NCBI GenBank assembly: GCA_947493745.1
Contig: CANLSM010000003.1
Coordinates: 186,001 to 250,000, forward strand
Reading direction: 5' to 3'
Source of the DNA: an uncultured Paracoccaceae bacterium
GTDB lineage: Bacteria; Pseudomonadota; Alphaproteobacteria; Rhodobacterales; Rhodobacteraceae
Length of the DNA: 64,000 bases
Below the pieces are notes generated by a model, which worked only from the letters and a program-made list of their open reading frames with translations, searched no databases and was not told the origin of the DNA. Positions 18,244 through 27,630 of the stretch are shown one piece after another. Both the position numbers and the translations under genes were made by a program. Positions within the stretch are counted from its first letter, which is position 1. Every line of letters begins with the position of its first letter.

Positions 18244-18639
18244 ATGCCGCAGCTTGCCTCGCTTGATCATCTGGTGCTCACGGTCCGGGATATCCCGGCG
18301 ACGGTGGCCTTCTATTGCGACGTTCTGGGGATGGAGGTCGAGACGTTCCGCCCCTCCGACGGCTCGACCCGACAGGCGCTGAAATTCGGCGCCCAGAAGA
18401 TCAATCTGCATGAAGCGGGCCATGAGTTCGAGCCGAAGGCTGACGCCCCCACCCCCGGCTCCGCCGATCTCTGTTTCCTATCCGATCAAACGCTTGAGGA
18501 CTGGCAGGACCATTTGACGGAGCATAACGTCGAAGTGCTGGAAGGCCCTGTCGCGCGCACCGGTGCGCAGGGCCCGATCCGTTCGATCTATCTGCGCGAT
18601 CCCGATGGCAACCTGATCGAGATATCGAACCGGTTTTGA
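18244..18639 (+). CDS. VOC-family (glyoxalase-like) metalloprotein
   Basis: The protein has 131 residues from ATG 18244; an upstream ATG at 18214 would add ten unsupported residues. It has the paired beta-alpha-beta-beta-beta modules of the vicinal oxygen chelate fold: DHLVLTVRDIPATVAFYCDV at the start and IYLRDPDGNLIEISN at the end, with metal ligands His near the N-terminus and Glu near the C-terminus. Family members include glyoxalases, dioxygenases and resistance proteins. It follows the FAD oxidoreductase by 33 bp and may share its transcript. The substrate is unknown. Confidence 0.85.
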   Translation: MPQLASLDHLVLTVRDIPATVAFYCDVLGMEVETFRPSDGSTRQALKFGAQKINLHEAGHEFEPKADAPTPGSADLCFLSDQTLEDWQDHLTEHNVEVLEGPVARTGAQGPIRSIYLRDPDGNLIEISNRF

Positions 18640-18643
18640 GGGA

Positions 18644-21600
18644 TCACTCCGCCGGATGCAGCCGCTTGCCCGGTCGGGTCAGGATGATCGCGATCAGCCA
18701 GCTCAGCACCAGCACCGCCAGCAGACCGCCTGCCATCATCAGAAGCGAGGCCAAAAGGTCCGGCATGCCCGGCAGGGCTGCCAAGACCATGGGCAGGGCC
18801 GTACCGCTGAACGCCCAGACCCCCATGGTGCCCGCCACAATGGCAGCACTCAGCAGGCCAGCGCCAAGCACCAAAAGCCGCACCGGAACACTCACCGGGC
18901 CGGTCGCACTTCGCCGCAGCGAGCGCATCATCCGCCCGACATCCTGCTGTGCGACGATGAGCGATGGCACGACCAGCAGCACAAGGAACATCCCGAAGCC
19001 CAGACCATAGCAAAGCGTGATCACGGTGGGTTTGAGGAATTGCGCCTGCTGGCTGGTCTCGTAAAGCAGCGGTGCAAGGCCCAGCACGGTCGTCAGCGTG
19101 GTCAGCAAAACCGGGCGCAGGCGGTCTGCGGTGGCGTCAATCACCGCCGGAACCAGCCCGCGGGTCTCGGAATACTCGTCAATCGTGGTGACCAGAACGA
19201 TGGAATCGTTGATGATGATACCGGTCATGCCGATCAGCCCGACCACTGTGAAAATCGACAGCGGCACGTCCCATACATAGTGGCCATAGACCGTGCCGAT
19301 CAGCCCGAAAGGAATGATCGCCATCACCACCATGGGCCGTGTCCAGCTTGAGAAAATCCAGCTGAGTGTCAGGTAGATGCCCAGAAGGCAAAGCGCAAAG
19401 CCCAGAAGCGCGTCGCTCAGGAATTCCTGCTCCTGCTCGGCGAGGCCCCCCAGAACCCACTCGACCCCCCGATTGGCCGAGATGTCGGGCAGGATCTCGC
19501 CGCGCAGCGCTTCCATCACCGCCTGCGCCCGCTCGGGATCATCCTCCGAGATGTCGCCCGAGACGGTTATCTGTCGCAGTCCGTTCTCGCGCAGCACTGA
19601 CGAGAATCCCAGCGAGCTCTGCACGGTCACGATTTCCGACAGCGGCACATAGGCCCCGTCAGGCGTGCGCATCCGCGTGTGGGTCAGGAAATCGGCGGTC
19701 AGGTCTTCATCCGGCAGTTTGACCTCGATGGTGCCGGACCGGACGCCGACCGGGAAGGTCGCGGCCTCGATCCCGCCAAGGCGCTGGCGCAGTTCGGTCC
19801 CGATCGTGTCGATGGTGAAGCCCAGCGAGTTGCCAAGCGGTGTCAGCTCCAGCACAAGCTCGGTCTTGTCATAGGCGAGATTGTCCTCGACCGCGCTGAC
19901 CTCAGGGAACCGGCTCACAGCCGCCTTCAGTTCCTCGGAGGCGGCCTTCAGTGTCTGTGCATCCGCGCCGTAGAACTTCACATCCAGCGCATCGCCGCCT
20001 GGGCCCTGCCGCCAGCCCCGGAAGCTGAGCGTTTCCAGCAGCGGATGACGGCGCACCTCGTCCTGCAGATCGCCCAGAAAGGCGAAGGAGGAATAGGGGC
20101 GCAGGTCCGCATCAATCAGTTCAATCGCAATCGAGCCGAGCTGGTCGGGTTCCTTGGTTTCCTGCCCTGACAGTCCGCGTCCCGTGGTGCCGCCAATTTC
20201 CGCCAGCGCGAAAGTGACCGGGTTGGTGCCGTGCTCCGCCTCGAACTTCGCGGCGACCGTGTCCGTTGCCCGTTGCAATTCGCGCACCATCGCCAGCGTG
20301 TCCTCGCGGGTGGAGCCGGGAAGCATCGCGATATTGCCCGAGATCGAGCCACGCTCGGGCGCGTTGAAGAACCGCCAGGTCACATCGCCGCGCAGGAACA
20401 TCGAGGCCGAGAGCGACAGGATCACCACCACGCCCGCCAGCGCGGGATAGCGCAGCCGGATCACCCAGCCGATCAGGGTGTGAAAGATCGTGTCGCGGAA
20501 CCAGCGAAAGCCCCGGTTGAACATCCGGCTGGGCCAGTCGTACCAATGCTCCTTGGCCTGTGCTTTCAGGGCGTGCGCCATGTGGTTGGGCAGAATGAGG
20601 AAACACTCGATCAGCGAGGCGAGCAGCACCACGATCACGGTGAACGGAATATCCGCAATCAGCGAGCCAAAACGCCCGCCAATGGCCACCAGCCCGAAAA
20701 ATGCCAGCACCGTGGTGATGGTGGCCGAGAAGACCGGCAGTGACATGCGTTTGGCGGCGTTCTCGGCGGCGGTCACGGGGTCCTCGCCCAGACGTCGCCT
20801 GCGGAAATCCGCATGCTCGCCCACGACGATTGCATCATCGACGACGATGCCCAGACAGATGATCAACGCAAAAAGCGAGATCATGTTGATCGTCAGGCCC
20901 GAGACATACATCAGCGCAATCGTGGCCAGCATCGCCACCGGGATACCGGCGGCCACCCAGAATGCGGTGCGGGCCGAGAGGAACAGGAAGAGCAGGATGA
21001 CCACCAGTCCCAGTCCCATCAACCCGTTGTCGAGCAGGATATCGAGCCGCTGGGTGATCGCCTCGGCGCGGGTGCGGATGAGTTCGATCTGCACGCCCTG
21101 GGGCAGCACCTCCTGCATCTCTGCGGCGACCCGTTCCACGCTGGCCTGCATCGAGATCGCATCGCCCTGATCGGCCCGGTCAACGCGGATTGAAACCGCC
21201 GGGTTCGCGCCCTTGAAATAGGTGCGCCCGCTGTCTGCACCCTTGACCGTGATCGTCGCGAGGTCCGAGACATAGAGCTTCCCGCCCTCGCCATCGGCGC
21301 GCACGATGATGCCCGCGATATCCTCGGCTGTGCGTTTCTCGACGCCGGTGCGCACCCGCGCAGCGCCACCTGCCACATCACCGGCCGGGTCGGCCTCGGC
21401 CTCCTCGGCAATGGCGTTCGAGATGTCCCGCAGGGCTATGTCATGCTGGATCAGCTTGGCTTCAGGGACAGCGACTTCGATGACCGGTGCAGCAACGCCC
21501 CGGATCGTGGTGCGGGTGATCCCTTCGCGGAAAAGGCGCGCGACAAACTCATCGGCAAAGCGCCCAAGCTGATCGGGCGTCACCGGCCCCGAGATCACCA

Positions 21601-22039
21601 CATCGGTCACCCGATCGCGCCAGGCCCCACGCCGGATAACCGGATCATCTGCCGTATCGGGCAGGTTGTTGACCGCATCCACAGCCGTTTTCACGTCATC
21701 GGCCGCGCGCGCCATGTCCCAGCCCGGCTCAAAGTCGAGCGAAATTCGCGCCGAGCCCTCGCGCGCGGTCGATGACGTGCTTTCAACGCCCTCCACGGCC
21801 AGAAGTGCGGGCTCCAGCAGGGCGATGATCGCGCCGTCCACATCCTCGGGCCCCGCGCCGTCCCAACTGACCGAAACCGAGACATTGTCCACGATCACAT
21901 CGGGAAAGAACTGCGAGCGGATCTGGGTCGAGGCGGCAAAGCCCAGCACGATCATGATCGTGAGCAGCAGATTAGCCGCTGTCCTGTGGCGCGTGAAATA
22001 CGACAGGATGCCCGTCACGCCCTTGGGTTGCAGCGCCAT
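18644..22039 (-). CDS. RND-family efflux permease (AcrB/Mex-like)
   Basis: The protein has 1131 residues and twelve membrane spans, with two large periplasmic loops after TM1 and TM7. Proton-relay features of the family are visible in TM4 (LGIVVDDAIVVGEHADF) and in the repeat GIIINDSIVLVTTIDEY. It is somewhat longer than AcrB because of an extra hydrophobic C-terminal extension with about two more spans. It exports drugs or toxic compounds using the proton gradient, together with the adaptor encoded 3 bp upstream. No outer-membrane TolC-type gene or regulator adjoins the pair. Confidence 0.93.
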   Translation of the reverse strand: MALQPKGVTGILSYFTRHRTAANLLLTIMIVLGFAASTQIRSQFFPDVIVDNVSVSVSWDGAGPEDVDGAIIALLEPALLAVEGVESTSSTAREGSARISLDFEPGWDMARAADDVKTAVDAVNNLPDTADDPVIRRGAWRDRVTDVVISGPVTPDQLGRFADEFVARLFREGITRTTIRGVAAPVIEVAVPEAKLIQHDIALRDISNAIAEEAEADPAGDVAGGAARVRTGVEKRTAEDIAGIIVRADGEGGKLYVSDLATITVKGADSGRTYFKGANPAVSIRVDRADQGDAISMQASVERVAAEMQEVLPQGVQIELIRTRAEAITQRLDILLDNGLMGLGLVVILLFLFLSARTAFWVAAGIPVAMLATIALMYVSGLTINMISLFALIICLGIVVDDAIVVGEHADFRRRRLGEDPVTAAENAAKRMSLPVFSATITTVLAFFGLVAIGGRFGSLIADIPFTVIVVLLASLIECFLILPNHMAHALKAQAKEHWYDWPSRMFNRGFRWFRDTIFHTLIGWVIRLRYPALAGVVVILSLSASMFLRGDVTWRFFNAPERGSISGNIAMLPGSTREDTLAMVRELQRATDTVAAKFEAEHGTNPVTFALAEIGGTTGRGLSGQETKEPDQLGSIAIELIDADLRPYSSFAFLGDLQDEVRRHPLLETLSFRGWRQGPGGDALDVKFYGADAQTLKAASEELKAAVSRFPEVSAVEDNLAYDKTELVLELTPLGNSLGFTIDTIGTELRQRLGGIEAATFPVGVRSGTIEVKLPDEDLTADFLTHTRMRTPDGAYVPLSEIVTVQSSLGFSSVLRENGLRQITVSGDISEDDPERAQAVMEALRGEILPDISANRGVEWVLGGLAEQEQEFLSDALLGFALCLLGIYLTLSWIFSSWTRPMVVMAIIPFGLIGTVYGHYVWDVPLSIFTVVGLIGMTGIIINDSIVLVTTIDEYSETRGLVPAVIDATADRLRPVLLTTLTTVLGLAPLLYETSQQAQFLKPTVITLCYGLGFGMFLVLLVVPSLIVAQQDVGRMMRSLRRSATGPVSVPVRLLVLGAGLLSAAIVAGTMGVWAFSGTALPMVLAALPGMPDLLASLLMMAGGLLAVLVLSWLIAIILTRPGKRLHPAE

Positions 22040-22042
22040 CGC

Positions 22043-23677
22043 CTATCCCCCGATCCGGCTTTCGAGCCGCTCAACCATGTCAGCGGGAACCTGATCCTGA
22101 TTGAGCTGTGCCAGAAGACGCTCTTTCACATCCGCAGGCATCCGCTCATTGGCTTCCACGAAGGCAATAAGCTGCGCGCGGCGTTCGGGCGCCAGCGTGA
22201 TGGTCTGGCCCTCGGGCTCGGATGTGCCGCCCATGCGGGCCTCGATCCGGGCGACTGTCTCGGCAGGGACCTCGTCCTCCGCCAGACGGTTCAGAACGCG
22301 CTCCCTCGCCTCGGCTGGCATACGGGTATTGGCCTCGACGGCCACGATCAGGCGGGCGCGGCGCTCGGGATCGAGACGGATCATCTCGGGCCCTGCCATC
22401 TCGGCACCGGGTCGGACCGGGCGGACCTTGATGCCAGCCCCGATCTGGGGCAGCCGCTCGGTCGCGTACTCCCGCCCGAAAGGCGCATCGCCGATGATCA
22501 GACTGTCCGCCTGACGCCGCAGGATGGTGACTTCTGCCTCTTCCAGCCGGTCGCCCTCGCCGATCAACAGGATGCGCCCGTCATTGGACGCCGCTGTGGC
22601 CGGGATCACCGCGACATCCGCGATCTCCGGCTCGGTGATCCGCACGGTCAGGAAATCGCCGGGCCTCAGCGCAGCAGTCCCGCCCGCATTCAGAGCCGCA
22701 TAAATCAGCCGCCCTGTTTGTCCGGTTCCGACCTCGGCTCCGACCCGCACGACCTGACCGGTCACCGTGATAGGGATGTCTTCGAGCGCCAGCGTTGCCG
22801 TCACCGACACGGGCCTGAGCGTACCGGCCTCGTCAATCAACCGCGCAAACTGCGCATTCGAGACGCGAAATGCCACTTCAAGCGCATCAGGATCAATCAG
22901 CACGCCGAGCTTCTCATTGGCATTAACCAGGCGCCCACGCACGGATGAGACCTCACTCACCAGCCCCGAGAACGGAGCGGTGAGCCGGGTGTCTGCCAGC
23001 GCCCGCTCGGCGGCGGTCACCGATATTTCGCGCCGCTCAAGTGTGATCCGTGCCCGGTCGATCCGCGCCTTGGCAGTGGCCAGCGCCTGACGGCGGTTGA
23101 CCAGGGTCTGTTCCGCGGCTGAGAGCGAAAGTGCAGCCGTCTCGGTTGCGGCTGACGTGCCTGCGCCGCGCGCCAGCAGGTCCTCCTGCCGGGTCAGGGC
23201 AGCCGCCCGCAAGTCCCGCTGCGCCTCTGCCGCCGAGACATCCGCATTGGCAAGCTCCAGCGCCAGCACGGCCTCGTCCAGTTCGGCCCTCGCCTCGGCC
23301 CGCTCATTCTGGGCCAGTTCCAGATCGGCTTGCGCATCCGCAGGGTCGATCACAAAAAGCGTTTCACCCTCGGTCACCGAGCCACCATCCTGAAAGCCGT
23401 CCGACATCTCAAGAATCTGACCCGACGTCGCGGGCCGGATTTCCAATGTGCGTGCGCTTTCCACCTCGCCATAGGCGATGATGATCGGGGAGACTGCCTG
23501 CGCGGTCAGCGTATCGACATTGACGGCGAACTCGCGTTCCTGTGCGGCCCTTGTACGTCCGTTGTCGTCGCCACGGGCATCAATCGCGCGCATGACATTG
23601 CCCGCCGCCAGCAGCAGAAGTCCGGCCGAAAGCGCCAGCAGGAACAGCCCAACAAGAGACCGGGTCAGAAACCGCAT
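22043..23677 (-). CDS. RND periplasmic adaptor (HlyD/MFP) with duplicated C-terminal module
   Basis: The protein has 544 residues, long for this family (usually 350-420). It has an N-terminal membrane anchor, a barrel-sandwich domain, a long Ala/Glu-rich hairpin coiled coil at about 115-225, then a beta-barrel. After the membrane-proximal part come two copies of a 52-residue helical module, about 433-484 and 493-544, each with PERRA.LI..VEAN.RMPA and VPA..V.R.E.R.GG. The adaptor links the permease to an outer-membrane channel. The added modules are unexplained. It is the first gene of the operon with the permease. Confidence 0.9.
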   Translation of the reverse strand: MRFLTRSLVGLFLLALSAGLLLLAAGNVMRAIDARGDDNGRTRAAQEREFAVNVDTLTAQAVSPIIIAYGEVESARTLEIRPATSGQILEMSDGFQDGGSVTEGETLFVIDPADAQADLELAQNERAEARAELDEAVLALELANADVSAAEAQRDLRAAALTRQEDLLARGAGTSAATETAALSLSAAEQTLVNRRQALATAKARIDRARITLERREISVTAAERALADTRLTAPFSGLVSEVSSVRGRLVNANEKLGVLIDPDALEVAFRVSNAQFARLIDEAGTLRPVSVTATLALEDIPITVTGQVVRVGAEVGTGQTGRLIYAALNAGGTAALRPGDFLTVRITEPEIADVAVIPATAASNDGRILLIGEGDRLEEAEVTILRRQADSLIIGDAPFGREYATERLPQIGAGIKVRPVRPGAEMAGPEMIRLDPERRARLIVAVEANTRMPAEARERVLNRLAEDEVPAETVARIEARMGGTSEPEGQTITLAPERRAQLIAFVEANERMPADVKERLLAQLNQDQVPADMVERLESRIGG

Positions 23678-23752
23678 TCAATGAGCCCTTTTTCGAACGC
23701 TACAGGCGATCATACGCCTAAGATCTGGGTTTCCGTCGAGAAAAGTAAATTT

Positions 23753-24202
23753 TCACGCAGAAATTTCCTTCAACCAGTGCTCGATTACGGGCTTGACGGA
23801 TGGAACCTGTTTCAGCGCCGGCACTTGGTTCGGCTCAAAAAAGGCGAAACCGGCTCCCTCGCCAAGCGATATCTGATGCGGCTCGATCGGGTGGCCAAGT
23901 CGGAACACGTATAACAGCGCGTTGTTGCGGCTGACCGATGTGGCGCAGGCATAGGGCGCGAGATCATCCGCGTGGATCGTGATCCCGGTTTCCTCCCGGA
24001 ACTCGCGCACCGCGGCCTCCTTGATGTCCTCACCATCCTCCACTTGACCCCCGAAGAGCGACCAGTGGCTGGGCCAAAAGATATGCTCAAACGGATCGCG
24101 AAGCTGCAGCAGGAGACGCCCCTTCGCATCTGTAGCCAATGTCAGCGCTCCACGGGCCTCGGCGTTTTCGTTGATCTCGCCAAATGGCCTGAACCCGTTC
24201 AT
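23753..24202 (-). CDS. Nudix hydrolase
   Basis: The protein has 149 residues with a full Nudix box, GGQVEDGEDIKEAAVREF followed by REETGI, binding divalent metal for hydrolysis of nucleoside-diphosphate-linked compounds. Before it runs the typical strand LLLQLRDPFEHIFWPSHWSLF. Substrate specificity is not predictable. It is the last gene of a four-gene minus-strand run and overlaps the moaB stop by 4 bp, so it is translationally coupled. Confidence 0.88.
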   Translation of the reverse strand: MNGFRPFGEINENAEARGALTLATDAKGRLLLQLRDPFEHIFWPSHWSLFGGQVEDGEDIKEAAVREFREETGITIHADDLAPYACATSVSRNNALLYVFRLGHPIEPHQISLGEGAGFAFFEPNQVPALKQVPSVKPVIEHWLKEISA

Positions 24203-24741
24203 TTTCGGCGCTTGTGCTCTTCAAGGCGCGGCATGATCTCGACGAAGTTGCAGGGGCGGTGGCGGTAATCGAGTTGCAAGCGCAGGATATCATCCCAGCC
24301 GTCCTTGCACGCGCCCGGCGAGCCGGGCAACGCGAACAGATATGTCCCGCCCGCGACCCCTGCACAGGCCCGGCTCTGCACCGCAGAGGTGCCGATCTTG
24401 GCCATGGAGACATGGGTGAAAACGGTTCCGAAGGCGTCGATTTCTTTCTCGTAGACGTCCCTGTGCGCCTCGACCGTCACATCGCGCCCCGTCAGACCGG
24501 TGCCACCCGTGGAGATCACAACATCGACGCTTTCGCTCGCAATCCAGCCCCGCAGCTTGTCGGCGATCTTTCCCCGGTCATCGGTGACAATGGCCCGCTC
24601 AGCCAGGATGTGCCCCGCCGCCTCCAACCGTTCCGCCAGCACATCGCCGGAGCGGTCGTCGTCGGGCTTGCGGGTGTCCGAGACGGTCAGCACCGCGATG
24701 CACACCGGGATGAACTCCCGGCTTTCGTCAATTTTCGACAT
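24199..24741 (-). CDS. moaB: Molybdenum cofactor biosynthesis protein MoaB
   Basis: The protein has 180 residues with the MoaB/MogA fold: AVLTVSDTR near the start, VVISTGGTGLTGRDVT as the molybdopterin-binding loop and FALPGSPGACKDGWD later. It catalyses or assists adenylylation of molybdopterin before molybdenum insertion. The 5' end overlaps the phosphoesterase gene by 14 bp and the 3' end overlaps the nudix gene by 4 bp. No other moa or moe genes are nearby. Confidence 0.92.
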   Translation of the reverse strand: MSKIDESREFIPVCIAVLTVSDTRKPDDDRSGDVLAERLEAAGHILAERAIVTDDRGKIADKLRGWIASESVDVVISTGGTGLTGRDVTVEAHRDVYEKEIDAFGTVFTHVSMAKIGTSAVQSRACAGVAGGTYLFALPGSPGACKDGWDDILRLQLDYRHRPCNFVEIMPRLEEHKRRK

Positions 24742-25327
24742 TCATTTCAATCCAGTTCGGGGTTGGTCCCAGATTCCGTACGAGAGTTCGACCGATCATC
24801 CCGCTCTGCCCCCAACTGTCATGGATATGGCCGCAGACCGCATGGGCAGGCTGTACGCGGGCAATCCAGTTGCGGATCGCCTCCGACCCGATGGAAAGTC
24901 CTTGCGAGGTCTGATCGGCAATCCCCTTGGGCGGTGAGTGGCTGATCAGGATATCGGCGCGCTCGAAGGGTGTCAGCATCTGAGCCGCCTCGATATCCGT
25001 CAGATCACAGGACCATTCCCCAAAGGGCGTTCGCGGCACGCCGTAGCCCAGACCGACGATGGTCAGCCCGTCCCGCTCGACGCTGTCGCCATGCAGGACG
25101 GTGGCCTCTGTGGCTGCGCGCAACTCGTCCGCGCTCTCGGCATTGCCGGGCACGAAGATGCATTTGTCCGCATATGGCCAGAAAAGGCGGACAGCATCTT
25201 CCAGTCCCTGCCGCCGGTTGCAGAAATCACCAGCCCCGATGATCAGGTCAGCTTTCGGGGCCTCTGCGATGATATCAGCCGTGCGCGAGGCAGAGGCATG
25301 AATGTCCGAGAAAGCGAGAATCTTCAC
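24728..25327 (-). CDS. Calcineurin-like metallophosphoesterase
   Basis: The protein has 199 residues and all five metal motifs in order: FSDIHA, GAGDF, GNAES (standing for GNHD/E), SHSPP and GHIHD. The Asn-Ala in place of Asn-His in the third motif is unusual and may weaken the general-acid histidine. The substrate could be a phosphodiester or nucleotide. The gene overlaps UDG (4 bp) and moaB (14 bp), placing it inside one operon. Confidence 0.85.
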   Translation of the reverse strand: MKILAFSDIHASASRTADIIAEAPKADLIIGAGDFCNRRQGLEDAVRLFWPYADKCIFVPGNAESADELRAATEATVLHGDSVERDGLTIVGLGYGVPRTPFGEWSCDLTDIEAAQMLTPFERADILISHSPPKGIADQTSQGLSIGSEAIRNWIARVQPAHAVCGHIHDSWGQSGMIGRTLVRNLGPTPNWIEMNVEN

Positions 25328-26103
25328 GAGCCGAGCCTTGCCTGAAGGGACAGAAGATCGTTCCAGGCGGGGCGTTTCTTCAGCGGGTCCCGCAACAGCG
25401 CCGCAGGATGGAACATCGGCAGGGCCGGGACGCCCATGACCTCGGCCCAGTTGCCGCGCATCCGGGTGATGCCTGTGGTGGTCTCCAGCAGCGTCTTGGT
25501 TGCGGGATTACCCATCAGAACGATGAAATCAGGCGCTACGAGTTCGATATGGCGAAGCAGAAACGGCTTCATCATCGCAATCTCGTCACTCGATGGGTCA
25601 CGGTTCTGCGGTGGACGCCACGGGATCGTGTTGGTGATGTAAAGCGCCTGGGATGCAGTGTCCGCATCCCGGCTCAGCTCGATGGCGGCAAACATCCGGT
25701 CCAGAAGCTGACCCGAACGCCCCACGAACGGCTTGCCCTGCTGATCCTCGTCGCGTCCGGGGGCCTCGCCCACGATCATGACACGCGCCTCGGGATTGCC
25801 ATCGGCAAAGACCAGATTGCGCGCGCCTTTCTTGAGCGCGCAGCCCTCGAAGGCCCCCATCGCCGCTTTCAGGGCGGCCAGATCGCTGCAGGCAGAGGCC
25901 AATTGCCCGGTCTCCGTTCGACCGGATGGCTCGGGTGTCGCGATGGTGGGTGCCTCCCTGGGAGGCGGTGGGGGCGCATCAAACCGGTTGACGGGGGCCT
26001 CCTCCATGACCTCATCAACACCCGCTTCATGCTGCCACAGCAGCGCTGCATAGGCGGAATGGATCTCCGGGTCGGCGTCTGGCAAGGCGGGATTCTCCCT
26101 CAT
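25324..26103 (-). CDS. Uracil-DNA glycosylase family 4-like protein without Fe-S ligands
   Basis: The protein has 259 residues, with a low-complexity Pro-rich linker at about 42-60 before the UDG fold. Motif A is VGEAPGRDEDQQGKPFVGR and the late motif is MFHPAALLRDP. Classical family-4 enzymes hold a 4Fe-4S cluster through four Cys; here only Cys88 of the first pair remains, and the later ligand positions are Trp162 and Met178. It probably removes uracil from DNA without a cluster, as seems common in alphaproteobacterial relatives, though lost activity is possible. It is the first gene of the UDG-phosphoesterase-moaB-nudix run. Confidence 0.82.
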   Translation of the reverse strand: MRENPALPDADPEIHSAYAALLWQHEAGVDEVMEEAPVNRFDAPPPPPREAPTIATPEPSGRTETGQLASACSDLAALKAAMGAFEGCALKKGARNLVFADGNPEARVMIVGEAPGRDEDQQGKPFVGRSGQLLDRMFAAIELSRDADTASQALYITNTIPWRPPQNRDPSSDEIAMMKPFLLRHIELVAPDFIVLMGNPATKTLLETTTGITRMRGNWAEVMGVPALPMFHPAALLRDPLKKRPAWNDLLSLQARLGS

Positions 26104-26245
26104 GGGCCAAACATATGTCGCTCGGCGCGATCATGCCAGTCCCGGCAAACCGCTTGACGTAGAGGCAAAGCTGCCGCATTCTCGCGCCGCAAAACCCATT
26201 CGGGGGACCTGAGAAATCAGGGTGGGGGCGTAAAAGGAGGGCATC

Positions 26246-26593
26246 ATGACCGATGACCGTCTGTTCGACCAAGCGACCCAGGAAGGCCCGGTCGAGGGCT
26301 TTGGAGAGCTTGTTTTTGCGTTTGTTCTGACAGCTATGTTTTGGGCTGTACTTGCGTACTCGGTTTGGGCCGGGGCGATGGCGCATCCTCGCCTTTCGAC
26401 GATTGTCGGCGGTTTGCTGGCGATGGCGTTCATCTGGGCGCTGGCCAGGATTTTCATGCCGAAACTCGTGGATGAAGACCGTCCGCTCCAGACCTGGGAC
26501 AACCTGCGCAAGGCGCTGATTGCGCCGCTTGCACTGGCCATGCCGGTGATCCTGTTCTTGTGCTACATGACAGGTCACGCGCTGTTGCGCTGA
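26246..26593 (+). CDS. Small membrane protein of unknown function
   Basis: The protein has 115 residues with three predicted membrane helices: about 21-45, 50-70 and 90-113. An acidic N-terminus ([15 protein letters not shown]) precedes them. An AGGAGGG ribosome-binding site stands before ATG 26246. It lies 68 bp ahead of pyrB on the same strand and might share its promoter. No family was recognised. Confidence 0.7.
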   Translation: MTDDRLFDQATQEGPVEGFGELVFAFVLTAMFWAVLAYSVWAGAMAHPRLSTIVGGLLAMAFIWALARIFMPKLVDEDRPLQTWDNLRKALIAPLALAMPVILFLCYMTGHALLR

Positions 26594-26660
26594 TCCTCTC
26601 GACTTCGCAGACGGGGCTGCTATAAGCGTCCGCGACGGACCCGTTGCGGAGCTTCAATTC

Positions 26661-27617
26661 GTGTTTCCACACCGCCACTTGCTGGGTATCGAGGGGCTGA
26701 AAGCACCCGAGATCACCACAATTCTCGATCTGTCCGAAGCCTATGTGGCGCAGAACCGCAAGACCAACAAGCATCTCGATGTGCTGACCGGCCTGACCCA
26801 GATCAACATGTTCTTCGAGAATTCGACCCGCACCCAGGCGAGCTTCGAGCTGGCCGGCAAGCGGCTTGGTGCGGATGTGATGAGCATGGCCATGCAGGCC
26901 AGTTCGATCAAGAAGGGCGAGACCCTGATTGACACGGCGCTGACGCTCAATGCCATGCATCCCGATATCCTCGTGGTCCGCCATCCCAATGCGGGTGCGG
27001 TCAATCTGCTGGCCTCCAAGGTCAACTGCTCGGTCCTGAATGCAGGCGACGGGCGGCACGAGCACCCGACACAGGCGCTCCTGGATGCCCTGACGATCCG
27101 CAGGCGAAAGGGGCGGCTGCACCGTCTGACCGTCGCGATTTGCGGCGATATCGCCCATTCCCGCGTCGCACGCTCCAACATCCTGCTTCTGGGCCAGATG
27201 GAAAACCGCATCCGCCTGATCGCGCCGCCGACGCTGCTGCCATCCGGCATCGACCAGTTCGGTGTCGAGATCACCGACAACATGGAGGAGGGGCTGAAAG
27301 GCGCCGATGTGGTGATGATGCTGCGCCTCCAGAAGGAACGCATGGACGGCGCCTTCATCCCGTCCGAGCGTGAGTATTTCCACCGCTTCGGCCTTGATGA
27401 GGCGAAACTGGCCCACGCAAAGGAAGATGCCATCGTCATGCACCCCGGCCCGATGAACCGCGGGGTGGAGATCGACGGAACCCTGGCCGACGATATCAAC
27501 CGCTCGGTCATTCAGGAGCAGGTCGAGATGGGCGTCGCTGTGCGCATGGCCGCCATGGACCTGCTGGCGCGCAACCTGAAAGCCTGGCGTATGCGCGATG
27601 CGGAGGTGATGGTGTGA
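26661..27617 (+). CDS. pyrB: Aspartate carbamoyltransferase catalytic subunit PyrB
   Basis: The protein has 318 residues, starting at GTG 26661 with GCGGAG upstream. Carbamoyl-phosphate-binding FENSTRTQ and HPTQALLD, and the aspartate-side [11 protein letters not shown], are all present, so the enzyme should be active. It makes N-carbamoyl-aspartate in pyrimidine synthesis. It leads an operon with a membrane protein, a PyrC-like protein and plsY. No regulatory subunit pyrI is present; PyrB of this class often forms a complex with a dihydroorotase-like partner, which fits the degenerate PyrC downstream. Confidence 0.95.
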   Translation: MFPHRHLLGIEGLKAPEITTILDLSEAYVAQNRKTNKHLDVLTGLTQINMFFENSTRTQASFELAGKRLGADVMSMAMQASSIKKGETLIDTALTLNAMHPDILVVRHPNAGAVNLLASKVNCSVLNAGDGRHEHPTQALLDALTIRRRKGRLHRLTVAICGDIAHSRVARSNILLLGQMENRIRLIAPPTLLPSGIDQFGVEITDNMEEGLKGADVVMMLRLQKERMDGAFIPSEREYFHRFGLDEAKLAHAKEDAIVMHPGPMNRGVEIDGTLADDINRSVIQEQVEMGVAVRMAAMDLLARNLKAWRMRDAEVMV

Positions 27618-27630
27618 CCGGAGGGCAGGC

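Noticed and set aside
21986-22948. 320-codon plus-strand frame opposite the RND adaptor
   Set aside because: Antisense to a clear HlyD-type gene; no domain-like composition.
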